A model generated the notes under the pieces. That model was not told the origin of the DNA. It saw only the letters and a program-made list of their open reading frames with translations, and ran no database searches. A stretch of 32,885 bases of DNA from a virus, in the IMG/VR virus record IMGVR_UViG_3300008448_000356, positions 1 through 32,885 of that record; one strand, given 5' to 3'. Every line of letters starts with the position of its first letter. Within the stretch, counting starts at the first letter, position 1. Made by a program: the position numbers and the translations under genes. Positions 1-8,165 of this stretch are shown here, in pieces.

Positions 1-738
1 TAAAGTTTTTCTAAAGTTATCAGCAATTGAACGTGTTACGTAAAACATTGCGCTCGGGTCGTTTAACAATCTACTATCCGCTTTGTCAAAACAAGAACCT
101 AAATAATCTACTGCGCTATCTGCTGGTAATGCTTGTAAAGCATAAGAAGCACCTGCATTTTGAGTAATACTTACAAAGTTAGAATCTCCCGAATTGATTT
201 CAGCAAATATTTGCTTCCATAAACCATCGATTACATTGTAAAGTTCGATGTCTGTTGTGTTTTTGAAAATACCACCATCTGCAATAGTTTCACCTGCTTT
301 GTCTGAAAACCATATTTTAGTAGGTAAAGCACCTAACAACATTTGGTCAATCAAAGCAACAATTAAACCTAACTCTTCACTTCCGATTCTGTCGTAAAAA
401 TCAGGGTTTATTTTACTTGCTTTTTGGAATAACTTAAACAATTTGTTTAAATCTCCAGCACAATGAATCCAACGTGCATCAAAAATTTCAGGTTCCCAAT
501 ATTTTTCAGTCATTGAAACACCCGTTGCGGTATTTGGTACACAACCCGACGCTTTTTTCAAAGAGTCCGAAATTTTGCCAGCAAAAGGAATTTGAGTTTT
601 GTACAAAATACCCGTTTCTACTGCGTGTGATTCTGAAAGTACGCCTTGTGCAAACGCTTTTTCAATTATCAATTTTGAGATTTCTCTCGCTTCTTCTGGA
701 TTTATCGTTAAATCCGAAACATCAATTAAACTTGCCAT
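1..738 (-). CDS. Major capsid protein (HK97-fold type), 3' end outside window
   Basis: The first 246 codons are present and open to the window edge. The ATG lies at 736-738, 6 bases after the protease stop. The protein starts MASLIDVSDLTINPEEAREI and continues with a stretch rich in the features of major capsid proteins of Bacteroidota siphophages: an N-terminal helix, then 'ETGILYKTQIPFAGKI', a Cys-containing segment, and 'NPDFYDRIGSEELGLIVALI' followed by a Trp/Asp-rich region. It follows directly on a prohead protease, the usual place for a capsid gene, and would form the icosahedral shell. No delta-domain is visible because scaffolding seems to be supplied by the protease gene. Family assignment is from remembered resemblance and context, not a search. 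The C-terminal part is not visible. Confidence 0.78.
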   Translation of the reverse strand, partial: MASLIDVSDLTINPEEAREISKLIIEKAFAQGVLSESHAVETGILYKTQIPFAGKISDSLKKASGCVPNTATGVSMTEKYWEPEIFDARWIHCAGDLNKLFKLFQKASKINPDFYDRIGSEELGLIVALIDQMLLGALPTKIWFSDKAGETIADGGIFKNTTDIELYNVIDGLWKQIFAEINSGDSNFVSITQNAGASYALQALPADSAVDYLGSCFDKADSRLLNDPSAMFYVTRSIADNFRKTL

Positions 739-744
739 ATCTTA

Positions 745-1839
745 TTAGTCTTTTAAAAGTTTTCTACTTGTTTGTTTTTGCTCTTCATTTTTAGGAGCGT
801 CTTTTTTCTCTGTTGATTCAAATTTAGAAACGAATTGTCTTTTTAAGTCCACAATTGCAGTTTCGTAGTTTGTTGTTTGTGTTGCTAATTGACTTTTTAA
901 ATCTTCAATTTCTCTTTGTAAAGCGTTTACATCAACCTCTTCTGATTCCATTGCTTCAACGATTTGAGTTAATTCGCCACCCGCAAAGATAAAAGTACTT
1001 CCATCAGGCATTAAATATTCGCCCTCTGCTGGTTTTCCGTCAATCATTGCTTTATCGCCAACTACCGGCATAGTTCCATCAGCTACTTCAGGAAACGTTA
1101 CAATAGTTCCGTTTGCGTCTGTAACATCTACATTAACAATTGCACCTTTTGTCAAGGCTACAACGTTAAATCCAATTTTAGGCTCTTTACCTTTAATAAG
1201 GTTTAAGATACCGCTGAATTTTTCTTCTATCCAGCTTTTGTCATTTTCTGTCATTTGATTATTGTTGTTTAAATTATCCTTTTTTAAGTAGGCAACCGCC
1301 TTTGTAAACTCCACATCGTATTCAGTTGCAAATTTTAAATCAAATGCATCTGACGGATTAAGTGAGGTTTCACGTTTTAATAATGGCGCTATTGCTTCTT
1401 CACTTAATCCCGTTGCTTTTTTGTAAAAATCGATTAACCTTTTTTCAATCGGTGCTAAATCTAATTTCGCTTGTTCAAGTTCTGAACTATTCAACATTCC
1501 ATCCACTATAATCATAGGTAAATGAATCAAGAAATTAGTTCCCGTTTTTAGTTTTCTGCTTTCACCTGCCATAAAAATAATAGTGGCTATACTTGCAACT
1601 TGACCCGTTCCAATTGTGTTAATTGGTTTACCAATAGATTTAAGATAATCGTATATTTCAAAACCCGTCTCAACAACCCCACCCTCTGAATTAATATAAA
1701 CGTTATATCCATCAGCAAACGGAGCGTTTTGAACTTGTTTTATAACATCGATTAACTCGACACCTTTCTCTTTTACGTTTCCTTGCGAATCGTAAATTGT
1801 GCCAATTAGTCCGTTAATAAATATATTTTCGTAAATCAT
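745..1839 (-). CDS. ClpP-type prohead protease fused to a scaffold-like C-terminal region
   Basis: 364 aa. Residues 1 to about 175 form a ClpP/crotonase-fold serine protease: 'VYINSEGG' (48-54), nucleophile Ser83 in 'GQVASIATIIFMAG', catalytic His106 in 'FLIHLPM'; the third residue is probably an Asp near 158. An Asn-rich linker (about 189-195) leads to a region (196-364) with a small beta-rich domain and a coiled coil at about 300-345, ending in a charged tail; this is what scaffold domains of such fusions look like. It would mature the procapsid by cleaving scaffold and capsid proteins. It is first in a unit with the capsid gene. Its ATG lies 5 nt from a TAACTTTG promoter box, so the mRNA may be leaderless. 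An in-frame ATG at 1254 could give the scaffold alone (169 aa). Confidence 0.88.
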   Translation of the reverse strand: MIYENIFINGLIGTIYDSQGNVKEKGVELIDVIKQVQNAPFADGYNVYINSEGGVVETGFEIYDYLKSIGKPINTIGTGQVASIATIIFMAGESRKLKTGTNFLIHLPMIIVDGMLNSSELEQAKLDLAPIEKRLIDFYKKATGLSEEAIAPLLKRETSLNPSDAFDLKFATEYDVEFTKAVAYLKKDNLNNNNQMTENDKSWIEEKFSGILNLIKGKEPKIGFNVVALTKGAIVNVDVTDANGTIVTFPEVADGTMPVVGDKAMIDGKPAEGEYLMPDGSTFIFAGGELTQIVEAMESEEVDVNALQREIEDLKSQLATQTTNYETAIVDLKRQFVSKFESTEKKDAPKNEEQKQTSRKLLKD

Positions 1840-1844
1840 AGATA

Positions 1845-1852
1845 CAAAGTTA
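1845..1852 (-). promoter_or_regulatory. Promoter -7 box TAACTTTG for protease-capsid unit
   Basis: On the minus strand TAACTTTG matches the Bacteroidota -7 element TAnnTTTG exactly and is followed by TATCT and then the protease ATG. No TTTG or TTG occurs at the expected -33 distance. Transcription would start at or next to the ATG. It lies between an upstream terminator (2013-2040) and the gene, which supports a separate head-gene transcription unit. Confidence 0.6.
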
Positions 1853-1855
1853 AGT

Positions 1856-1873
1856 AACTAACGTTTGTTAGTT
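1856..1873. repeat. Perfect 7-bp inverted repeat beside the protease promoter
   Basis: AACTAAC - GTTT - GTTAGTT. It occupies the place where a -33 element would be expected for the promoter at 1845-1852, so it may be an operator or activator site. It lacks a U-tract on the minus strand and is unlikely to be a terminator in that direction. Function is inference only. Confidence 0.45.
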
Positions 1874-2012
1874 TTACACGTATTTGTATAATTATGATTT
1901 ATAATGAATTGTATTTTAGTAGTATGATAATACTAATACCTTTTTTAATATTCTGTTTGTCTATTTACTTAAATTGCAAACGTATTTATAAAAACTATAA
2001 ATATAATAAACC

Positions 2013-2040
2013 AAAAAAAACCTCCGAATATTGGAGGTTT
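2013..2040 (-). terminator. Rho-independent terminator of the tail operon
   Basis: Read on the minus strand: stem AAACCTCC, 7-nt loop AATATTC, stem GGAGGTTT, then eight T in total. It sits 27 bases past the stop of the 77 aa gene and ends the terminase-tail transcription unit before the protease promoter. GC content of the stem is high for this genome. Confidence 0.88.
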
Positions 2041-2066
2041 AGGAATGAGTTAAGTGAGTTATTAAA

Positions 2067-2300
2067 TCAACGTTCCATAAAAGATATGACTTTGTAAATT
2101 TGTGAGTTTGAAAGGTTGTAGTAATCCGCAGTAAATTGTATTGATGTCGGTTTGTCGTTGCTTTTTAATTCAACTAAATAGGTTTCGTAAATTTGTAGCC
2201 AAGAAGCTATTGAAATTGAAACTATTCCACTTGCAACTAATTGAGTAAAATTTGTGCAGTTTCTTAACTGATTTATTATTTCGTATCTATTCATTACCAT
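2067..2300 (-). CDS. Small helix-turn-helix-like protein of unknown role
   Basis: 77 aa. Mostly helical; the last 25 residues ('YYNLSNSQIYKVISFMER') look like the second half of a helix-turn-helix, so DNA binding is possible. It is the last gene of the late tail operon, just before the terminator at 2013-2040. Its start overlaps the end of the Zn-ribbon gene: two in-frame ATGs (2300 and 2294) lie in ATGGTAATG, which also holds the upstream TAA, so coupling by re-initiation is likely. I do not recognise a family. Confidence 0.7.
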   Translation of the reverse strand: MVMNRYEIINQLRNCTNFTQLVASGIVSISIASWLQIYETYLVELKSNDKPTSIQFTADYYNLSNSQIYKVISFMER

Positions 2301-2539
2301 TTATTTAAAGGACAAGTTTCTTTAAGGCTTCGGAGTTTAGCGGATAAAGGACATTTGCAAATATTACAATAATGCCCTTGAATTTCTTTTAAGTCATCAT
2401 TGATAAAAGATAAAAGTCCTCCTTTCTTTAGTTCAACACAATCAACACAATTTAACGCCCTTTGAACTGCTAACTCTTCTGTTACTTCTGATTTCGCTAT
2501 GAAGTTTTGCCACCCGTTAAGAATATTTTTTACGTTCAT
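2294..2539 (-). CDS. Small zinc-ribbon-like protein
   Basis: 81 aa from the ATG at 2539 (an in-frame GTG lies 6 bases upstream). Six cysteines: a CxxC at 31-34, then C58, C61, C63 and C76, in an arrangement 'CNICKCPLSAK ... CPLNKW' that I have seen in small proteins of Bacteroidota phages; it should bind zinc. It follows the tape measure gene by 14 bases. A promoter box TATCTTTG ends 5 nt before the ATG, so it can be made from its own, probably leaderless, transcript in addition to read-through. Role unknown; a tail-assembly accessory or a regulator are both possible. Confidence 0.78.
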   Translation of the reverse strand: MNVKNILNGWQNFIAKSEVTEELAVQRALNCVDCVELKKGGLLSFINDDLKEIQGHYCNICKCPLSAKLRSLKETCPLNKW

Positions 2540-2544
2540 AATCA

Positions 2545-2573
2545 CAAAGATAATTAAAAATTTGCACCATCAA
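2545..2573 (-). promoter_or_regulatory. Promoter inside the 3' end of the tape measure gene
   Basis: TTG (2571-2573), 18 bases, TATCTTTG (2545-2552) on the minus strand, then TGATT and the ATG of the Zn-ribbon gene. The -33 element is within the last codons of the tape measure gene. The spacing fits the Bacteroidota consensus. Confidence 0.6.
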
Positions 2574-5349
2574 CAACATTTACAAAACTATTTACGCCCG
2601 TGTTAATATCTGTAACCGCTACTTGTGGCGCTGGTAAATTTCTAATAGCATCAATAGTAATGTTAGCTAATTGTGTTGTGTCTATTCCTTGCGGTTGTAC
2701 GCCTTGTGTTATTATTCCACCACTTGCATAAAATCCGCTATTAAAACCGCCTTTTACATCACTATCGCCAAAGGTATTATTAAACGCTTTGAAATGATTA
2801 AAAGCACCTTTATTCATAATTGCTAATCCCTCGCCACCTTGCATAGTTCCGAAATATTGTCCTCCAATTTCAATAGGAATACCGCCTTGCGCGTGTGACG
2901 CTCCTTTTGCCTCAATAAATCCACCTCCAGCGAACTGAACACCCGCTATTTTTGCAACTTGACCTAATCCAGACGCAATTGTAACACCCGCTTGGATTGC
3001 TCCGAATGGTGGCGGTAATGTTGCTAATGCTTTTGTTGCTCCTAAATAAGTGTTTATTGTAGCCTCTGCAACTCCTAACGCTTTTGCAACAACTGTATTC
3101 TCTTTTAATAAACCTCTAATTTGTGCTAATGTATTTGCGGTTAAAGATAATTCAGCTTCTTTAGTAGCTTGGACTATTCTTAATTTATCGGTTTCAAATT
3201 TCTTGTTAATTAACGCAATATCCGCACCCGTTTTTTTAGCATTTTCTAATTCTTGTAATCTTGCGCGTTCTAAATTCGCTAAATCAAATGCTAACTTTTC
3301 CTCAAAACTTGCGTTATCTGCTAATCGTTGATTTTCTAAATCGATTATTTTCTTTTCGGCTTCGGCTTGTTTTCTTTGTTCCGCTATTGCATCATTAGCT
3401 AATTGATTTTCGCTATTGATACGATTAATTTCTGCATTAAATTGTTCTTGTGTAATTGCTCCCTCTTGTAATCTAACCGCCTCGAACTCTCTACGCTCTT
3501 GTGCAATAGCATCATTACGCCTTTTTTCCTCCTCTACTAATTCATTAGTTAAAAATTTATTAGCATCTAATTTGCTTTTATTGTTTTCAATAAATAAATT
3601 AAGTTCGTTGTTTGCGTTCTCAATTACTAAATCGCTTTGAGTTTGTAAAAGTTGATTTATAGCATCTTGATTAGCTTTTGCAAAGTTTAATTTATCAACT
3701 TCGGTTTTAGCACTTGCGTTAAATTCCTTTTGGTTTATTTCTAATTGCTTTGCGTAGGTTTGTTGTGCTAATTTTAAATTATCATCTAAAGACTTTGCTT
3801 TTATACCTTGCGTTGATAAAAATAAATTTAGTTCCGCTTGACTTTTAGCGAGTGCATCGTCTAACGCTTTTTGTCTTAAATCCGCATTTCTTTTTTCTGC
3901 CTCCTCCGCTTGTTGTTGTTGCTCTTTTTTTAATCCCGATAATACCCTTGTTTGTTCTAAACGTGCATTCAGTCCTCTATCTTGTGCCTCGTCTAAACTT
4001 TTCTCTAAATCAATTAACGCTTGTTGTTCTGCAATAGTTATAGATTTCGCATCTTTTAAACTATATTCTAATTGTAACGCTTTGATTTTCTTTTGAATTA
4101 TTTCCTCTTCTTTTTTTGATAATTCCTCCGTTAATCGTATGATTTCCTCCGACGCTTTCCCACGTTCCGCAAATGATTTCGATGTGTCTTTAGATATTAA
4201 CAATTGTGCATCTATTAAATCATTGGTTTTAATTTGCGCACGTTGGTAATCCAATTCGCTACGTTCAATGTCTTTTTTTAATCTGTCAATTTCTTGACCT
4301 TTTTTAATTGCATCATCTAAAAATTTACCCGTTGCTTTTGCTCCACTTTGTATTTTATCGGTCATATTTTCAACACCCGTACCCGCTTGTAAAACTCCGT
4401 TTGTTACCTTTTTAAAGTCAAGTTCTATAATACCCTCTAAAATAACTCCGAACGCTTTAAACCTATTTATTAAATTAGTTTTAACAAACTCACCCAATTC
4501 CATTAAGGTTTTTTTAGGATTGCTAAAAGCTTCAAACAAAGCACCGCCCACCGCTTTTACTACACTCATTAACGATGTCATTATAGCTTGCAATGGTCGT
4601 GTTACAGAAGTTACCGCATCGATTCCAGATTGACTTGATTTTAAATAAGTTATTAAAGCACCCAACGCCAAACCAATAGCACCAATAACCGCACCTATAG
4701 GAGTGGCTAAAAATGCAAGTGATGCCCTTGTCATTCCTATAATTCCCGTAGAAATTCCTTTTAAAGATGTACTTAATAAATTCCCAACTCCACCCGCTTC
4801 TTGACTACGTTGCACAAAACCACTTAACCCACCATTTAACGGATTAAGATTTGAAAGTGCATCTTGTATCGATTCCGAATAGTTACCAATATTAATCTTT
4901 TGTTTTAAATAAGCATCGGCATTTTCTTTTATAAATTCGTTGTTTTGGTCTAACTTTGCGTTTAATTGTGCAATTTGTTGTTGCCCCTCCTCTGTAGTTG
5001 CATTGGTTTCATTTCGTAACTTATTAAGTAGTGAGTTTTGGTCTCTCGCCTCTTTAATACTTGTAACCTCGCTTTGCAATGCTAAAGTTAACAGTTGCTC
5101 TCTATTGGCTTGGTCGGCAGTCGCTTGTGTACTTTCTTGAATAGCTTTTAAATTGCTATTATATGCACTCGATAACGTTTTTAAATCGGCAGCGTTTTGT
5201 ACAAATTGATTTGATGCGGTTTCTCCATTCTTTGTAAGTTCCGCTTGTTGCTTTTTAATTACATCAATTGCGTTCTTTACCTCCGCAGTTGATTTTATTA
5301 AAGCGTTTACATCTATATCTAATTCGCTAATGATTATCTTTGTTGCCAT
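2554..5349 (-). CDS. Tail tape measure protein
   Basis: 931 aa, the longest protein of the window. Long heptad-like, Gln/Lys/Glu/Ala-rich helices (about 1-150 and 350-740) flank hydrophobic segments at about 195-240 ('FLATPIGAVIGAIGLALGAL') and 255-275. The C-terminal part (about 770-931) is Gly-rich with 'GGFIEAKGASHAQGGIPIEI', a hallmark of tape measure proteins in Bacteroidota phages. The protein sets tail length and threads through the tube; at about 0.15 nm per residue it predicts a tail near 140 nm. Its ATG directly follows the stop of the 90 aa gene (TAA then ATG). No lysozyme or peptidase domain is evident. Confidence 0.9.
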   Translation of the reverse strand: MATKIIISELDIDVNALIKSTAEVKNAIDVIKKQQAELTKNGETASNQFVQNAADLKTLSSAYNSNLKAIQESTQATADQANREQLLTLALQSEVTSIKEARDQNSLLNKLRNETNATTEEGQQQIAQLNAKLDQNNEFIKENADAYLKQKINIGNYSESIQDALSNLNPLNGGLSGFVQRSQEAGGVGNLLSTSLKGISTGIIGMTRASLAFLATPIGAVIGAIGLALGALITYLKSSQSGIDAVTSVTRPLQAIMTSLMSVVKAVGGALFEAFSNPKKTLMELGEFVKTNLINRFKAFGVILEGIIELDFKKVTNGVLQAGTGVENMTDKIQSGAKATGKFLDDAIKKGQEIDRLKKDIERSELDYQRAQIKTNDLIDAQLLISKDTSKSFAERGKASEEIIRLTEELSKKEEEIIQKKIKALQLEYSLKDAKSITIAEQQALIDLEKSLDEAQDRGLNARLEQTRVLSGLKKEQQQQAEEAEKRNADLRQKALDDALAKSQAELNLFLSTQGIKAKSLDDNLKLAQQTYAKQLEINQKEFNASAKTEVDKLNFAKANQDAINQLLQTQSDLVIENANNELNLFIENNKSKLDANKFLTNELVEEEKRRNDAIAQERREFEAVRLQEGAITQEQFNAEINRINSENQLANDAIAEQRKQAEAEKKIIDLENQRLADNASFEEKLAFDLANLERARLQELENAKKTGADIALINKKFETDKLRIVQATKEAELSLTANTLAQIRGLLKENTVVAKALGVAEATINTYLGATKALATLPPPFGAIQAGVTIASGLGQVAKIAGVQFAGGGFIEAKGASHAQGGIPIEIGGQYFGTMQGGEGLAIMNKGAFNHFKAFNNTFGDSDVKGGFNSGFYASGGIITQGVQPQGIDTTQLANITIDAIRNLPAPQVAVTDINTGVNSFVNVVDGANF

Positions 5350-5622
5350 TTATACTACGTTTATTATTACTTTATTACTTGATATTGTTTCGTTTAAAAC
5401 TGCTCTTATTTCGTGCGTACCTAAAATATCGCACTCTATTTCAAATTCGTTATTATTAATTTTAACCTTTGTTAAATCGGTTTCTAATTCTACAACCGCA
5501 CTACTATTGTAAACTTCATTTTGTTTTACTGGTACAATTTTCCCAAGTCCAACACTAATGTAAGTAACGCCTAATCCTAAAGAAATTACTGGCGGTCTAT
5601 TTCTTGCTCTTAATATACTCAT
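5350..5622 (-). CDS. Small beta-rich protein of the tail operon
   Basis: 90 aa. Starts with a basic Pro-containing segment followed by alternating beta-type residues; it could be a small Ig-like or OB-like virion protein. It overlaps the stop of the 847 aa gene in TAATG and its own stop abuts the tape measure ATG, so it is translationally coupled to both. I do not recognise it. Position just before the tape measure gene would also suit an assembly factor, but no frameshift site was found. Confidence 0.72.
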   Translation of the reverse strand: MSILRARNRPPVISLGLGVTYISVGLGKIVPVKQNEVYNSSAVVELETDLTKVKINNNEFEIECDILGTHEIRAVLNETISSNKVIINVV

Positions 5623-8165
5623 TATGATACTGCTATATTTGAATTAACACCTAATGCACTTAATTGTAATTGATAAAACGCTATCCCACCGCCTAATGAA
5701 TTATTAGCCACTTGCACGTCAACATATCCGTTTTGTGTTTGTAAGAAATAAGCAAACGATGTAATGAAATTATTAAAAGTTACATTTGTTACTACTAATC
5801 CCATTCCCATAAATGTAACACTTAAATCACTTTCGTAAGTTATTCTGACGTTTCTAATACTTCCAACGATTGATAAAGTTTCTACATCAGTAATAGTTAT
5901 GAATGATAAGTCGGGAGTTGGTGCAATTGGAAAATAACACGCTCCGTCAATGTTTACTATTTCACTAAAATTACTTTCTACTATTTCAAAAATCGATGTA
6001 CGATAAGTTATTTTAAATTTATATCCACCCACCATAAAAGGTAATTGACTAAAATTGTAAGTCAATGTTGCACCCGTATAAGTTGCGGTTATTGGTGTCG
6101 CTAATGGATAAGGCGCAAAATAAGTTCCGCCTAATCCGTCGGGAGTTAAACAATAAGGAACTATTTCAATTTCTGAACCCGTTGGAATATCTGAAATTAA
6201 TGTAAATGTAACCTCACAATCAGTATAATCAATAGGTGTACTATTATCGATTTGTAACACGTAATCAATTGGCTCAATCGATTCTAATTCTTTAAAGTAA
6301 TCAACTTCAATTAATTCTATTTTTGTCTTTTTACCTTTGATAAAATTCGATATTGTATTAACTAAAAAGTAACCCCCCAACTGCTTAAAATAAACCAATT
6401 CTTTAAACGTGAAACTTTCGTAATCTAATGCAGTTAACCACGCCTCAATAGTTATTAACTTTGATTTATCCAAAATAGATTGAATAGTACGATAATTGTC
6501 AAAAATAATCTGGTCGAATTTTAACCTAAAATAACTCTCAATAGGTGCTTCGTCAAAAGTCTGTTCAACATTTAAAACCTCGCTTTTAATTGTTTGTGTT
6601 GTTGCATAAGTAAAATCCTCTGAACGTAACAAATAATAACGACCGCTTAAATCTTTATAGTTTACATCGCCATTGTCTTTTATTTCTTTATTCCACATTT
6701 TATAAACGTTAGTACTATTACCTAATAACGTTGTTTGCCCTAATTCATTGGTGTAGAATTTAGATTGAATTATATTCGTTTCGTCTTTGAGATTTGTATT
6801 GTTTATATAAATTGCTCCGTTGTTGTGCGTTTCATTTTCTCCGTTATGTCTATAAACAAAATTGTTTTTTTTTGCATACGTTCCTAAAGTATATTTCTCA
6901 CTAACAAGATTTGAAAATTTACTACTCCAATCAATTATGTTTTCATTCTGTAATATTTCGTCAAGTGATAAATATTCGATATGATTTGTATATTTATCTT
7001 TAAACGCAGTCAATCCGAAATGTTGCATTATGTCGTTCACAAAGTCTTTAGCCATAAAGTCAACAAGTGCCTCGTCAAAGTTTGCTGAATAACCAACGAT
7101 TAACTCGAATGTACTTTCAATCGTTCCACTCCATAAAGCTAAATAATTATTGTTACTTAAATATAATCTATCGCCAGCGGTTAAATTAATAACTTTCGCT
7201 TGGTTAATAGAACCATCAACTACGCCCGTTTCAATTATTGAGTTATCGGGAGCAACTATAAAATAATTAAATTCTTTTATTGTAAATTCTGACGATAAAC
7301 TTAAAGTACCCTCAATGGTTAATCTATACGCTCCAGTTTGTAATATGTTTATAACATTAGTATTACCCGAATTATTAGCGTAGGCAGTTGAAAACGTAGT
7401 AGGAAAAAACTCAACACTATATCCAAATGAATTGTACCCGCCTAATCCACCATACCAAAAACCGCCCGTTTGAAATTCACTATTTTGATTTGCGATTAAC
7501 TCAACTACTGGCTCATCTGTCGGTATAGGTTTTGGAAAAGTCATATACAAATTAGTAAACCTTTCGTTTTGGAAAATACTCCCATTATAAGTTGTATTTG
7601 TGTATTGATGTACTCTATCCCAAATATAACTTATTCTTGCACTTGGGACTAAATAATCTGCATTTAGTTTATTATCTGTTGTTAGTAATTTACCATTGTA
7701 ATCTGCTATAATATACTTATAAGCAAAAGTATTCGCCCAACTATCTACTATTGTAGTTAAGTCTTTAACGTGGTTTAAATCAGCTATACCGATTTCGGTA
7801 AGTGATTTGTTTTCGATTTCTTTGTAAAAATCTACAATACCATCATAGGTATTAATTTCGTAACCTTTATCACTTGTTTGTGTTATGTTTGCCCACCCGT
7901 CAAAAATTAAATGTTTACCACTATCAGCATCAATTAAATCAAATCTATTCTTTTGGTATGGTATGTTACTTTGATTACCAACAATAAAACAATTATCCAT
8001 TACCAATTTATTAGTGTCGGTTAATGGTGCTATAAACTTATGTGTAAAATTAGATTGTCTATTGTCTAATCGTGAAAGGCTATTTACTTGCTTTGTAAAA
8101 GCTATTTCTTTACCATCGTTTAATAGTTCTATTTTTTGAAAATTTAAGTAAGCTATATAACTCAT
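5622..8165 (-). CDS. Large tail/baseplate structural protein with C-terminal Ig/fibronectin-like domains
   Basis: 847 aa. The N-terminal 600 residues are beta-rich with conserved-looking segments such as 'LSRLDNRQSNFTHKFIAPLT' near residue 30 and 'WANIT' near 110; this resembles tail hub/baseplate-type proteins that Bacteroidota phages encode in tail operons. From about residue 605 on there are two Thr/Ile-rich repeats ('DYVLQIDNSTPIDYTDCEVTF' and onwards) suggestive of Ig- or fibronectin-like domains that bind cell-surface glycans. It overlaps the 372 aa gene by 4 bases (ATGA). It is encoded upstream of the tape measure gene, whereas such proteins usually follow it. Exact tail position is inference. 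Confidence 0.68.
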   Translation of the reverse strand: MSYIAYLNFQKIELLNDGKEIAFTKQVNSLSRLDNRQSNFTHKFIAPLTDTNKLVMDNCFIVGNQSNIPYQKNRFDLIDADSGKHLIFDGWANITQTSDKGYEINTYDGIVDFYKEIENKSLTEIGIADLNHVKDLTTIVDSWANTFAYKYIIADYNGKLLTTDNKLNADYLVPSARISYIWDRVHQYTNTTYNGSIFQNERFTNLYMTFPKPIPTDEPVVELIANQNSEFQTGGFWYGGLGGYNSFGYSVEFFPTTFSTAYANNSGNTNVINILQTGAYRLTIEGTLSLSSEFTIKEFNYFIVAPDNSIIETGVVDGSINQAKVINLTAGDRLYLSNNNYLALWSGTIESTFELIVGYSANFDEALVDFMAKDFVNDIMQHFGLTAFKDKYTNHIEYLSLDEILQNENIIDWSSKFSNLVSEKYTLGTYAKKNNFVYRHNGENETHNNGAIYINNTNLKDETNIIQSKFYTNELGQTTLLGNSTNVYKMWNKEIKDNGDVNYKDLSGRYYLLRSEDFTYATTQTIKSEVLNVEQTFDEAPIESYFRLKFDQIIFDNYRTIQSILDKSKLITIEAWLTALDYESFTFKELVYFKQLGGYFLVNTISNFIKGKKTKIELIEVDYFKELESIEPIDYVLQIDNSTPIDYTDCEVTFTLISDIPTGSEIEIVPYCLTPDGLGGTYFAPYPLATPITATYTGATLTYNFSQLPFMVGGYKFKITYRTSIFEIVESNFSEIVNIDGACYFPIAPTPDLSFITITDVETLSIVGSIRNVRITYESDLSVTFMGMGLVVTNVTFNNFITSFAYFLQTQNGYVDVQVANNSLGGGIAFYQLQLSALGVNSNIAVS

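Noticed and set aside
474-794. Plus-strand frame across the capsid start and protease end
   Set aside because: Antisense to two well-supported genes; composition is that of a shadow frame.
1894-2097. Plus-strand frame of 67 codons with a hydrophobic N-terminal segment
   Set aside because: It contains the minus-strand terminator at 2013-2040, overlaps the 3' end of a minus-strand gene and has no promoter matching the TAnnTTTG pattern; AT-rich non-coding DNA easily gives such hydrophobic frames.
3050-5140. Several plus-strand frames opposite the tape measure gene
   Set aside because: All are antisense shadows of a helical, Ala/Lys-rich coding region; none has an upstream promoter or leader.
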